64,000 nucleotides of DNA from Membranipora membranacea (GCA_914767715.1 OU612065.1:13640001-13704000), one strand, 5' to 3'; positions 24,617 through 37,651 are shown, counted from the stretch's first letter. The notes: generated from the letters alone by a model not told the origin. Made by a program: numbers and translations.

Positions 24617-24989
24617 GACCCATCTGGAATCCCTATCTAGAATATTGAACAGTTTTTATGCACTGGTCAGCAGGGAAAGCAACTTTTATGTCACATGAAA
24701 GATGCTACGCTTGCTTTGAAAGTGTCATGCATACATGGGATACCATGGGAAGCTGCAACAAAAAGAATGCATCGTTCAGAAATAGCTGATTATGATAAAT
24801 AGAAGTCTCATTATGGGTGTAGTGTAATTTCCGACTGTTGCTTGTCTTTTCTGGGGAAGACAACTCCTTAATTTAAAGGAATCCTGTTGGAATTACTTTC
24901 ATCAGGGAGTAACAGGGGCACCATGTTACTGTGGGCACCTAACTCCCCTGTTACATCTTGCTTGCATAGCCAATTGTCACTCATGCATC

Positions 24990-25439
24990 TGCAATTTGCC
25001 AAACTGACATCGAGATCAAGTGTGTTGGTATGGTATAGTTTCAACCGCCTCTCAAAGGATGTATGTAGTCAGGAATTTTGTATTTTTAAGCTCTAAATCA
25101 CTATCAAATATGCTTTATAAAAGTTTTATTGTATCACGAATCTCCTATTGCTTACCCATTATTTTTAAAAGCTTGTATGCAGCTGACAAGCAACGCCTGT
25201 GTAAAATTTTCAAGGACGCTATTAAGTTAGGCATTGAACATCCCGACATTTATACCATGATGGACGATCAGACACGAACACTGGCCTTGCGCTATATTCA
25301 CGATGAGGATCATTTCATCAATGATTTGTGGAGTAAATGTCCATCCGGCAGATACCCTACAGTAAAACATAGAAGCTCACTGGGGAGAGACTGTTTTCTG
25401 CGTCATATCACTCTTATTTTAAACGAAATACTTTTTTAG
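24990..25439 (+). mobile_element. LINE reverse-transcriptase C-terminal relic (copy 1)
   Basis: One open frame gives the region after the palm of a non-LTR retrotransposon RT (thumb and tail), with SQRMYVVRNFVFL, MLYKSFIVSRISYCLPI and DKQRLCKIFKDAIKLG, then a short tail ending SSLGRDCFLRHITL. This is the standard LINE pattern of a helix-rich thumb followed by a retained charged tail. No catalytic YxDD or endonuclease domain precedes it, so the copy is 5' truncated and inactive. The clade is uncertain. Confidence 0.65.
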
Positions 25440-27357
25440 ACAGAGATTCGATTTTTTTATTCCAAGTGTCTTCGCTTTTTCTTGCTGATTCAAAGTGCCG
25501 GCAATTACACTGTATTTCGCGACTCATTTTTTCTTTTAATAATGCTGTCAGTGATAGTAATAAAATCCATCCATTAGAGTCAATTTATTCCGAGTACCTA
25601 ATGGGTGCCCGCCCGCCCTCCATTCTAGAAATTGACCTCGGTTTATTACGCCTAATTCCGTCTGATGGTGCTCAAAGATATTCATGCCCTAACGATAGAG
25701 ATTAAATTCAATAGTGTATCACATTGTGTGCAGCAGCAGAACTTTTTACACATTCGGGTTATAAAAGCAAAGAGTATTAAAATTGAAAAACCTCAACTCC
25801 CAACCCCCCACATATTTATTCTATGCGGCAGCTGTAACATTTCTTATTCGGAATATCGTAAAGCTGTTTAATGAATCCGATCATGTAAGTCATTGTACTC
25901 TATAGAACAACAGACTGCATAAATTTTATTTGGCATCAAATATTGCTATTGTCAGTAAGGTTCGGCCGGCTAACTCTGTCCAGATAGCTTGTTATTAATG
26001 TATCACTCAAAGGCCACCAGTCATTGGTACCAAATATTGCGAGAAATATCAGTGGCTTATCAACACAACCTTGTTTTTTATTTTTCTTCCTCTCAATTTT
26101 TACATTAATGATCACTGAACTATTTTAGCCATGTATAAACAGGGTCACATCTCTGTCATAGTTATCTCGATCATCTGGATCGTAAGTTATATTTAATTTA
26201 ACTAATTTGAATTTCGCTTTATTTTTCAACCTGTGGCTCTCTGTCTTCTTGTGAAAAGATTTTGATATGTTATACCATTTTACTATTCATCAATCTTATT
26301 CTCAACTTTGCGATCCTCCAAACGAAGATACATTATCATTTGTTCCCCCAATGTTTGCCATAATTTCTGTCGCACATTATGAAAAATATCCGACAAAATA
26401 AAGAGTGTATATTAATAATAACTGTTCTTCGCTGTACTATAGGGCAACACATCCTTATTCTTTTGAAGGATTTCTCATATGCATAACTTTTTTTATTCAT
26501 TTTGATGGCTAAATATTCATATCCGTGCAGCTATTATCATCATTACATATGGGAATTTATGTTGGGGCTTATTTGAAAATTAGTTTGGTGTAAAATAAGA
26601 ATCATCCCCTCAATCGACATTCACGGACAACTCCGAACTTGATATAATGTGCAACACGTTCTCCTATGAAATTCTTCAGTATCTATAACCCCTATAAGTC
26701 CTTTACTACTGATATTGTGATAATGAGTGCATGGTCAAACACCAAAACTATCTGATATTATAACTTCATGGCAATTAATGGATACATGATTCCGGGTACT
26801 AGGCTCCATTCACACAGCTTCAGAATCACTAAGGTTTATTTGATGACAATCTTTGCGTATCGTTTCACTGTAAGCATAACCTCTCTCCATATTTCAAATT
26901 TTTGTGAAAGAATAAAGATATAATACACATTCATTAATTCTGGATTATGGGTAACAGACATGAAGTACTCGTCTAACACACAACCTTTCTCATCGTCATT
27001 CTTCACGTAGCTTACATTTATTAACCTTGTCACGCAGCTACCATAATTGACAATACTTGTCTGCCCGTGACCAGGGATAGTATAACAATACATAGGTTCT
27101 CCAGTTGTCCCGCAGGAGTTCTGTTAGATGTGGTAGAATTACTGTATTGACTGTTTTTTAATGTCATATAACTGTTCTCTAAGATCATTTGGTCACACTT
27201 CAAGGACATGATGTATTTGTAGATATTTACAAAAAAACCTGGCCATTTCCATCTATATAGAAAATAAATGAATCAGATGCATAGCCAGCTTTTCAATTTA
27301 GATTACATGAATACACTGGAACTATTGGAAGAAACATCTCCAGTGCGCTGTGCATAT
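25440..27357. other. LINE 3' flank and KANSL3 3' UTR region
   Basis: The 5' part may be the remaining 3' end of the LINE relic. The right part is the likely KANSL3 3' UTR: a minus-strand AATAAA (TTTATT on +) stands at 26835-26840. No gene is recognised. Confidence 0.4.
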
Positions 27358-30300
27358 CTAGGTTATCATTTGTTCAGTGCTATCGCTAGCTGCAGGTTTG
27401 TCTTCCGATTCTTTTGGTTGGTTAGTCTCAGACATCTGCTTTGTATCCATAGTTAAAGACTCAACTTCTTCAGCACTGAAATCTGCGGACAGTGTGGAGG
27501 AGCCGATGGATATCATATCAGGGGCTGGAGATGCTTTATCTGTCAACTGATTTTCTACAATCATGTCATCTTTATTTCGCTCAAACGATTGTTGACGTGG
27601 TATGTTACTCTTCTCATTGTGTGCAATGTTGGCAGATTCTGGTTGGGCTGTAGGAGTTGAATCTATACTTTCTTTCTCAGGTGATTCTGTGCTAGGCTTG
27701 GCTGCTCCATCCTTTGAGAATAGCTGTTCAGACACTGTAGGCGTGTGTATTGTAGAGGCAGGCGTTGCTGTAGTACTCACAGCTACTATAGAGTGAGAAG
27801 GCCACTGCATCGACCCACTAGTACCTGATCTCATTATGTAGGTACCATCCGCCTCTTTACTGGCTCCAGAACTTCTTATAATGACAGGTTTTGGGAGTGT
27901 ACCATGGGATGTGATCTTGCTAGCAACAGAGCCAGCTGTTTCAATTATTCGGGGAGTTATGAGATTATCAAAAGCTGTTGGAACAGAACTGGCAGACAAC
28001 TCCTGCATGGCTGTTTTTATTCCTAGGCCCTGGCTGGACAGCGAGTTAATGATGGCACTTTCTGTTGCCTTGGATGTATTAGAATTTAGTACTATAGATA
28101 TAGCTTTGTTTGTGGGATTTTCCAGCGACGGTGATCTAAGCAGCTGCCTGGAGACGGCTGATACTATCTGTGGACTGGACACTGCTATGGGGGTTGGAGT
28201 TCTCTTGATGAGAGATTTACCGGGGGATGAGTTGAGTGGCACTGAGACTGCTGGTACAGGACTGGGACCTGCAGGACTTGGTCCTTTTTCTGAAGGTGAG
28301 CTATTAGTAGATATCGATCTGGGTCGTGTTGTTGTGGCTGCTGGGTACACCAGCCTACCATCTATAGAGAGAAGTTGTCTGATCTGTTGAGCACCTCCTG
28401 ATGACTGGAGGGTTATAGTTGTCGGTGTCGCTGTGGCTGCAGTGGCTGACACTGTGATACCAGTGGTAGGAAGGTGAGTATCTGATGATTGGTTGCTACC
28501 ACTACCTCGTCGACTGCTGCCTATCGAGTGAGTCGAGGAAGAAGAGCCAATATAAGCTGCGTTAGTGAAGCTTATAGGTGTACCAGGAGGTAATGATAGA
28601 AGCTGCCTTGTTGTCTCATAGTTCCCAATGATATCTCCAGCTTTTGATCTCTCAATACCTTTAATAACACCCATGTTTAACAACTCCCGAGCTTTATCCA
28701 TAGTAATAGCATAACCTTGACCTGTAAAAAATGTTTGCGGTGAAAGAAGGGCATCTAGAATATTTGAGGTAAATGAAAATTTCGATCAAAATTTGAAATG
28801 TACAGTAACAAGTCACATTATTTCTATTCATGTGCATGAAGGCCAGTTTGAGTCTCTTGTGACCGAGTCATTTGGTCAAAAACCACCAATCTAAACGACG
28901 GCGGCAAAAACTCAAATGATATGTCCAATACAGGCTCAAACAATATTCAGAGCCAGGTTGTTGTTGCTTCCTTGGAATAAATTTGATTGTCATCTCTCAC
29001 TATTTTCGGAAGGACCAATCATGATGCAGCTAGCTATTATATTGGATTTGCCAAACTGTGCCTCCCTCTAGTAACTACCATAATCAACCATAAGTCTGCT
29101 CAAACAGATATTATCCCAATAGTTATAGTATCACGTACTTACCTGCATGTCCACTTAATTGAATATAGGCTGGAAGACCTCCAGCACTTTGACTATCTTT
29201 TTTTGATGCAGATACAGAGTAAATATTAGCTTCTTGTTTTATAGGAGTCATAGTCTCTCTCAGATTTGTCTCTGAAGATCCACTAAGTTGTGGAATCGTC
29301 AAGCTATTAGAGAAGAAGAACAACATTGACAGAGTTGATATGAATATACATGATATAGCTGACAGTGTAAGGAAAAAAGAAAAAGCATAAAATACCATGA
29401 TTAGATATCATAGCCTACCTGATAGGTTTGAGAGACGTCAGGGATCCATGTGAGCTGCTGGAGGCTGGCTGCAGGTTTCTGAAGTTTGCTGCTGTAAGTT
29501 GTTGCGGGAGGATGCCGGTCACCTGACCAATAACAGTACTTATCTGCTGCCCTGTTACAGATCCCATCTGCTCCTGTACTGAGGGTATCGGTATAATGTG
29601 CTGATTCTTAGATATCCTCATTGCTTTCCGCTGTCTCACATCTACAACCGGCAATAATATAAGTTTGCTCTCCAATTTTTTTGATATGCAAGAACCATAC
29701 TTTACACCTTGTATTGGATTTTGCCAGCTTGGAGAACAAGTCACATAGTGTTTGAGGCATCCTCCTTGAACTTTGCTTGGTGCATTTATAAATCCAAGAA
29801 ATCCGGAATATGTTCTCTTACACATAGTAAAAAAGTCATGCAGAATCGTCAACAATAATGAACCTTCTTAGCTCACACTGAAGAGTGACAATTAATTAAT
29901 AGCCATCATAGTTAGTGTAAAGATCTCATCTGTTGTTAAATCCGACAAATTGTGCGTCATGTTCAAGTATCTGGGTTCACTGTATGAAACGTCCCACCCA
30001 CTATGGAAGATACATTCATAAACTTCTGACAAACATCAGATAAAGTTTTCACATTTCCACCTACACCAACCTTTCAATGGACTCTTGCGTTTCTTTGGTA
30101 AAGTCTTGATGTTTGCATTATCAATACCCTACAACAATAAATAGCCACAACGACATGTATTTCTTTATGAATATGTATTTGCCTGACAGAGATGGAAGAA
30201 AACTGCATGAAATCATCGCCTGAAACAGGCATGGTGAACTGTCTGGTCATAATTTAACTGTTGGAAAAGCTCAAATAAATCAATAGGTTTTGAGGACCCT

Positions 30301-33300
30301 AATTTCAAGCAGAAGTGAGAAGTGAGGGTCACCATTTATCTTTTTAAAGAATGCAAAAATGTTACATATACTCATAGGTGCTCAAGATACTCGCAAATTT
30401 TTAGAAGTTTTATGAATTTATTTAAATGATTGGTCATTTTTGGAGTTTGGATTTGACACTCACCTTAATGGTTGTGATCACTTTTCGACCAGTGATACTT
30501 GGTATGATCTTCTTTTTCTTCACATTCTCAGCTGTTATAACACCAGGCTGAGTATTACTCGGTACAACCTGCGGTACTGGTGTGGTGAGAACTCGGGCTA
30601 GATATGTGGCTACCTCATCCTGTTATGAATTACACAAGTGATAGTAAAGCTAGGCTGTTCCTGACTGTTTGTGATGGCTGATGGGAAGGTAGGATAGGAT
30701 TGCCCCTTACCACAGCTCACATAGCAAACCAGGTATGAAGAGTTGTAGTTGGGCAGGGCAGCATAATCAAAAAGGTTACAGAATTTACAATTTAAAATAA
30801 TAGATTCGGAGTATAGCCAAGACAGAGCACTCTCAAACACCCAGAAGAGAGTAAGACTCAGACCTCAGTGATCACCTAATGCTATCTTTTAATGAAAGGA
30901 AACAAAATTTCACCAATATGGGGGCATGACTCACAAGTATACATCGATCAACAACGGACTGGGTGATGTTGCGCTCTTTCTTTGTCTTGAAATTAACACT
31001 CAGTTTATCATTAGCACCAGATATGACTATGAGATTATTCTCAGCTCTCATCTTCTCTCTCATATTCTCCAAGTCATCGATAGGACAAGTCTGAGCATGC
31101 TCTCCGACAACGAACAAGATAGGCGCTGAACAATCCATAATCACATCATCTGCATCCTGTTAGAAGAGTAAGTAAGACAGGATATTCATATAGGTCAGAT
31201 CTTCATGTCAGGTTAGGAATACGACAAGGAATAATAACCAAGCATATTTAAGAAAGTCCTAGCGCTTACCCCTCGTAGACCGTTGAGTCCCAGCATAGGA
31301 TATCCAAGAGCCACCACTGCAGTCACCTTTTCCATTGAAGCAACCTGAAACGATGATACTAGGTTTATATCACTCGAAAATCATTGCATTGCATCCAAAG
31401 TCATCGTTCCGAACCAAGATATCATATCATACATTTGATTCTTTTTGGAAAGCACAATAAATCTAATAAGACAATGAGATATCAACATCCTAACATACAA
31501 GAAACATAAACGCAGGCTCTAACACTCAGAAATCACATAGATAGATAAATGTATTATGTCAACAGAGTCAGATTTGCGAGAGCTTGATTAATTTTATTTT
31601 CAAGCAGGGTGCCATGTGTGTCTGAAACAACAGTCACAGCTAACTGCTCTGTCACAGTATGATCTAGATCCAACACAAAAAATCAACATTGATAAGTTGC
31701 TTACATAAACTGCGAGAAGAGCTCCAAAATTCCAACCAAGAAGGATAATAGGCTTGTTTGGGTAGGTCTCTCTTGTCTGCAACACAAGCAAAACAATTAT
31801 ACATATTCACAAAAACTAACATACCTATCACAGAGTTTGGGACAACAATCTTGCTGGAAAATGTTACCTAACTAAGAGTTGTACCATCTCTGACAAGTGT
31901 CTCCGAGAGGGGATAACTCCAAAGATGACTTAGATATTTTATGATGGAAACATTAGATGGATGATATTTTGATAGTTACAATATTAATTTGGTTAAGTTT
32001 ATGCTTAATTAAGGATATCTGCTTATTCCATAATATTATGGTTGTGCTGTTAATCCTTAATCCCAACGCTATAGTAAAAGTAATACCATACCTCAATAAT
32101 GGCAGCTTTGACAGCAACAACCATCTCATCGAAGCATTCCCAGTGATCTGTTAGTTTGCCAATGTTTGGAGCAGGTATGTGTTTTATTTTGGCCATGTTA
32201 GACAGCTGGTTGTTCCATAGCTTACTCCGCTTCCCTTTATTTGGAGGCAAATTGTGGTCTAGTTGAGGTAATTGTGGCACAATCAGAATCATCGGATTCT
32301 TTGGCAACTTATCCTGGAAATAATTGGAAATTTCACCAGAGGACTCCTCAAACATTGACTATTATGTTAATGAGTGGGCTCACCAAAACAGGGATATACT
32401 AATTATGTGTATGAAAGGCGTCTACATATTAACACTAAGATATAAGTCTGAGCCCCCCAGACTTTTGCCCCTCGCCCGACGGCCCCCTGGCAGGGGCAAG
32501 TCTGAGAACAATGGAGGATCTTGGTGGAGTTGTCTGCTCTTAGCTATTATAAGTAAATACAGGGGAGCACAAAAACTGCAATATCTATTGATTTCTATTC
32601 ATGCCACCTACTATATTGCTCCAGTTATGAGAGTTTTCCAGTCAGACTCTGGGAAATGTAGCCTCACGTTTGGGCAATACTCATGAGCAGATATATTCAC
32701 TGCCAAGTAGTGAATATATTCTCAGCCAGAATTTCTTTCATTTTGAATAAGGGCGGTTATTCATGACATTGACAAAAGGTCATACAATGTGTACTATTGG
32801 GCCCTTAGGCTATATGAAGTAAGATTAATGTACAAGTAATGAGAGGAGAAATCCAAGAAAATCCTGCAAAGTGCGTGGACTACTAAGATATGGTTAGAGT
32901 TAGTCATATCAAATCAATATGATTAGTTCAAACTTGTGGAACAGAACAGTTGATGTATGGCAAGGAGAATTTAGCAGCAATTATCAACCTACGGGTTTGC
33001 CTTTGGCAGGCATTGTAGTGATTGGGTCCCAAGACCTCTTCAGAAGAAGATCCAATGCTTCATTAGACATTGCACTGGCCTTCTGTCTGTGATCTGATGC
33101 TGTTATTATCTTCTCGATCAAAGTTGGCACCTACAAAGTAAAAAATTCTTCCATACAAAACTTTTCTTGTGTTTATGTAAAGTGCTAGTCATTAGGCATT
33201 AATTGAGAGCTTATCAAGTGATTAAAACTCTTAAAATTTAAACTTATTATCATGAAAAGCGTACAAACAGAGAGGCAGTTACCTTGGATTTAAGCGTCTG

Positions 33301-35149
33301 TAAAACCTCCAGATAATCTGATAGCAGGGTTGCTGAGATGTTGTTCATACATGTAGTGTGTAACCATGAAAGTAATTCCTCATCCTGCAATAATGACATG
33401 AATATTTTACTCACTAAAATTGGCAACCTCTCTATGCTCCACACATCAACTCACAAATGCCTATGTACCAGGTATGATCTTTCACAAGCTAATCCAGCCT
33501 GCAGTGTAGGACAGATTAGGACAGGCACAACAAATTAACATGTCAGTCGAGCCAAGGAGTTAGAGGAACTAACTCCTTGGTCAAACTCACCCAGAATACT
33601 CCAGAGAAAATGGAGCGAATTCGTTTTGCACACTTATCTGCATATAACCTCCTCTGTATCGGTTCACCTTCAGAACCAGAATTAGCCAATCTAGCAAGAC
33701 GAGAAGATATCAGTACCTTATAAACTCTGTTGAATAGTTTATTCTGACTCGTTGTCCAGCCACTCCTACAAAACAGCGAACTAAATACATATTGTTTGTT
33801 AGCTTGAGGGATGTCAGTTAGATTTTGCAGCAATCCATTATCTAACATCATATTATTTTCTGCGCTTGATAAAGGAATGCCACAAACTCCCACTTCCAGC
33901 CACTTGAGCTCACTAAATACACAAGAAAATGTAAAAAGGGCATTTAGACGACTATAACTACAACATATTGTTCCTCTGCAATAACCTCCAAAGGAAGGCA
34001 ACTGTTAGATGTTGCATAAACCTGAAAAATAGTCCTAGTACTAAGGAACTAAGTAATGACAAAAAAGCAGTGTGATAGGTGTGACACAGAGTTACATTGT
34101 ATATTATGTTTCACATTTTACAACTTATTTGATAATTTTGAGCAAACCTGTTGATTGGATCTTCGGTTGAGTGTGAATGATGTGGCCTGGCTACTCTCAT
34201 GTGTCTCTCACATTCTGTCATCAGAGTCCGGGCCTTATTCATATCAAACTGTGTAGCTGTACGATCTGACACGGTCTCTATATCAACTATCTCTTCATCT
34301 TCAAGCCTAGTGGTGTTATCGTTAAAAGACATGATAGTTATGCTGACGTCAGCAGCAGGCACACAAACAAGCAACGTTTTACGTAATGTACAACAATCAA
34401 AAACAGCGTCATTTACAAATGGTCACAAGTAGTTTATATTATTATATATATAAGTTTTATATAAATCAATGTGTGCCGAAGTAGCCTCTTTGTGCCGCCC
34501 ATTGTATTTTGTTGGCCATTTGGCCAGACGGAAAAAAATACTTAGCCAAATTTTGTCAGTTTCAACAGCACCACATTCACATGAAGCAGAGTTGAAAAGG
34601 TAAAAAAAGAGGTGTCATTGGGAATTTTCATTGGTGCATTGGTGGTGTGACACATGTTGCTATAGAACTTGTCGCGGTTGCTGTCAAAATTATGATGTAC
34701 TAGCTTTCTTAATTTGGGAAGCGAAATAAAATGTTATCGAGAAAGATCACGATTACACCAAGGCTCCGGGCTCATTCCAACGTGAGTACGATATCACTTA
34801 GTGCATTCCAAGAAAGTAATTCAACTTGAGAAACAAGCGAAGATAAAGCTGGCTAGGCTTACCTGGAATATGCTGAACTCTTTTCTCGCTTTGATTTGTC
34901 TGTCCAAGTCACATATTTCGCTGTTTGAGCATGACTTGAATCTGACTGGCTGTTCCAATTTTTTGAGTAGCAGTGATCAAGCGAAATACAATCTCCCTCA
35001 AGAGTCTCATCTCTGACATAGCGCTGAGTGAAACTAGAATCTTTCTTCCTTGTGTTCCTCTGAGACCCACTGCTTAATGGTAACATGAGTCCAACTGGTG
35101 AGGATACCCCTGAGCTATGTCTGCTCTTGTTTTGCTCACTCGAATCCAT
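27358..35149 (-). CDS. KANSL3: KANSL3, NSL histone-acetyltransferase complex subunit 3 (one-base frame break in exon 5)
   Basis: Fourteen exons: 35149-34863, 34342-34148, 33765-33591, 33384-33283, 33131-32993, 32313-32092, 31776-31705, 31344-31270, 31156-30935, 30619-30464, 30128-30071, 29641-29419, 29303-29143 and 28721-27358. KANSL3 (fly NSL3) is a nuclear scaffold of the MOF-containing NSL complex and has an alpha/beta-hydrolase-like fold. Family blocks are SGWTTSQNKLFNRVYKVL, ADKCAKRIRSIFSGV, LLSWLHTTCMNN, NKPIILLGWNFGALLAVY and PILFVVGEHAQTCPI. The nucleophile-elbow position is Asn (GWNFG), as in the human protein, so hydrolase activity is not expected. The C-terminal 450 residues are Ser/Thr-rich and disordered. 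The exons total 3451 nt, one too many. The extra base is in the T4 run near the start of exon 5 (A4 at 33120-33123 on +), where homology expects V-P-T-L-I-E-K. Repaired length would be about 1149 residues. An assembly indel is the likeliest explanation. Confidence 0.93.
32444..32506. repeat. 45-bp GC-rich insert between 9-bp direct repeats, in a KANSL3 intron
   Basis: Identical AAGTCTGAG nonamers at 32444-32452 and 32498-32506 bracket a 45-bp C/G-rich block in AT-rich intron sequence. The block contains an imperfect inverted pair, AGACTTTTGCCCCT against AGGGGCAAGTCT, which overlaps the right repeat. It resembles a very short, deleted DNA transposon. Confidence 0.45.
33546..33586. repeat. Perfect 12-bp-arm micro-palindrome beside a KANSL3 splice donor
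   Basis: CCAAGGAGTTAG (33552-33563) and its exact inverse CTAACTCCTTGG (33569-33580) are separated by five bases. Taking the CAA...TTG ends (33553-33579), the flanks are GTCGAGC and GTCAAAC, which match at five of seven with two transitions. The palindrome starts about 10 bases inside the intron after exon 3, so an RNA hairpin there could affect donor use. Confidence 0.6.
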
Positions 35150-36179
35150 AGCCTACAGCATATCGACAACCAATGGAACATATCAATTTTTTAATCCAAA
35201 TGTGAAAATCTACGGTGAATACAATATCAACTAAACACATAATCTGCAAAACAGTCACTTAGTCCGCTGTTTTGATCGGAATTTCAAATTTCAGTCAAAT
35301 ACAGTCTATGAGAGGTAAACATTGTCAAGGTTGAAATGAACTGCCTTTAATTGGACCCAAGTTGAATATTGGAATGTATAGGTTGGACCAAATGTCAACC
35401 AAAATGAACATAGCTGGAATTGACATAGATTCCTCGAGCTATTCTACAACTACATCCATATAAAATCATCTTAGTCAACAAAATAGACTTGGTGTATGCA
35501 TATTGATTACCATAACTACACCAGGGCTGTATCCATGGGTTTTGAAGTGTTAGGGCCAGGCGAGGTGGGTGTGGGAGCGGTGCTCTAGCGCCTTCCCGCC
35601 AGGGATGTATGGGGGCCTCCTCCAGGAAAATTTCAAAATTCAGAGTCAGCACTCTTGCCCTTTTTTGAGAAGAAAATTGACAATAAATCATCTTATCCCT
35701 ACTGTGATGGATATTTAGAATTGATAAAAATCGGTGAACATATCATATAGAGTGTGGAAAGAGGATGCACAATATGAAAAAGATTAACTGCTTACAGTGA
35801 AGAGGAGGATTCACAGTCATTCAAATATGTTATATTGTTAAGTTGTTCATGAAATTCTGCTTTTATTGACCACCGCGATGCCATGAACATGTCAACATTG
35901 AGCTTTGACAAGCTCAATCTCCCAGTCTGTAACCAACTTGAAATGCAAAGTGCAGAGGCTGTTAGGTAAGGGCCATCGCCAAGGCCATGGAGCTGAAGGA
36001 TAGCTCGCATGTTTCAGTTTTAGATATATTGATGATCTCTAAACCTCATGACAAGCTGAACTTTGCCATTATTAAACAGCTTCACCAGTGCTATCGCTTT
36101 ACAATCCCTACATAAGAATCTGTTATTGATGAACGTAAATAAAGTCTATATGTTTTATAACACTTATTGTACACTTTTT
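35150..36179. other. KANSL3 upstream region with transposon debris
   Basis: The KANSL3 promoter must lie near 35150-35300 but shows no motif I can defend. At about 35551-35640 a GC-rich patch (GGGCCAGGCGAGG ... CCTCCTCCAGGAAAATT) has the look of a transposon end. No gene is supported. Confidence 0.4.
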
Positions 36180-37480
36180 TTTCATAATTGACCTCCTGAA
36201 AAAGTGGTATACTGGTTCCGCTGCAAAAACCAGGGAAGAAGAGAGGCCCACCATCTAACCTCTGCCCTGTAATCCTCCTCTCCATGCTGAGAAAAGTATT
36301 AGCAATATGCTTAATCAGAAGGATAGGAGAGAGAGTAGACAAACAGATACCGACGACACAAGCTGCCTATCGCTCTGGCTTTGAAGCTCATGGCAGAGAA
36401 AGCAGCTACTACACCAAACCACGAAACTCATATCCTACTAATGGACATGAGCAAGGCCTTCGATCGAGTGGAAAGGGGGAAAGTAATCGAAGATTTTAAA
36501 TCAGTACTTGAAGACGACGAACTCCATCTGGTGAAGATCTTGATGAAAGAACTGGGAAAGGAATTCAACACAAATGTAGGAGTCCCCCAATGTGATTGTC
36601 TATCCCCTATACTTTTCACCCTGTATCTCGCCAACGCTCTTACCACCAACCAAAAGGCAGAGGAACACACTGAGTATAAGATGCCGGAACTACCACCACA
36701 TCTTTGCGACCACAACTACAGCAATATCAGCCACACAGGTACTCTTATACCCTTACAATACGCAGATGATATCAGCTGGGCGGCGATGAATTGCGCTCAC
36801 AGAATTGACAACATCAAGGAGACCATACCGGAAACTTTAGAGATCAGGAACTTGATAATAAATCAAGACAAGACTGAAGAATTTAAGATCACGATGGAGG
36901 GAGACAACACCTGGAAAAAGAGTAAATATCTTGGAACACAGCTGGGCAGTGCGGATGTCATAAAAAGGAGGAAAGGAATAACTGCTGGAGCAATGGATAA
37001 GATCAAGCATATCAGCAGGAACAGAAGGCTTTACACAAACATCAAGATAAGAGCATTTAACTCCTACGCTCGAAGTGTTTTCCTGTATAACAGTGAAACA
37101 TGGACAGTCAGTAAAACCACCAATGATACGTTAGATAGCTATCATAGACGTCAAATGAGAAACGCCATAAACATCAGATGGCCAAAGAAGATCAGTAACC
37201 AACACCTGTACCAGAAAACTAAACAGGATCCCTGGAGCAAAGTCATCCGCAAGCGAAGACTGAGACTGTATGGTCATATCATGCGCCTGCCTGAATCAAC
37301 ACCCATCAGGACGGCTTTATCCGAATATGACTGACCCCTCAAAATGTCGAAGGTTGCACGAAAACACACATGGGGGGAAAACCATATCTAATGATCTTTC
37401 TCAAATTAATTTTGACAGAAAAAAAACAGACGAAAAAACCTCTGTGGGAAGGAGTGGAGAAGACTGGTGAATTCGGTAGG
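36180..37480 (+). mobile_element. Frameshifted LINE reverse-transcriptase relic (copy 2)
   Basis: A non-LTR retrotransposon RT is readable in pieces. The fingers (PSNLCPVILLSMLRKVLAI ... QAAYRSG) lie in one frame to about 36390. The palm and thumb then continue in another frame to 37334, with LLMDMSKAFDRV (first catalytic Asp), VGVPQCDCLSPILF, PLQYADDISWA (catalytic YADD) and a tail ending RRLRLYGHIMRLPESTP. The tail changes frame again after 37334. The usually conserved Gly of GVPQG is Cys. There is no endonuclease domain upstream. The copy is therefore 5' truncated and dead. The tail resembles RTE/CR1-like elements, clade uncertain. Confidence 0.85.
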
Positions 37481-37651
37481 CGCAGGCTGAAACACGGAAA
37501 TTGCTACCCGCGACGGTACCGTTCCTGATGATGATGGAAAAGTGGTAGGGCCATGTCGCCCTGGTCCACCCTATGAATACACCACTGAACTACACTGTGT
37601 ATAATTAGTTTATTGTGAGCACAGGGCCATTCGCAGTTTGTGCAAGTCAAA

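Larger units (their letters stand above)
22876..24989. other. CNOT4 5' region; no other gene seen
   Basis: It contains the intron between the ATG exon of CNOT4 and its probable non-coding first exon (donor at 24540), a poly-G tract and the candidate promoter. Short ORFs here have no recognisable product. Confidence 0.5.

Noticed and set aside
24887-25096. Separate ORF overlapping the first LINE relic
   Set aside because: It is in the wrong frame relative to the RT thumb motifs and has no family resemblance.
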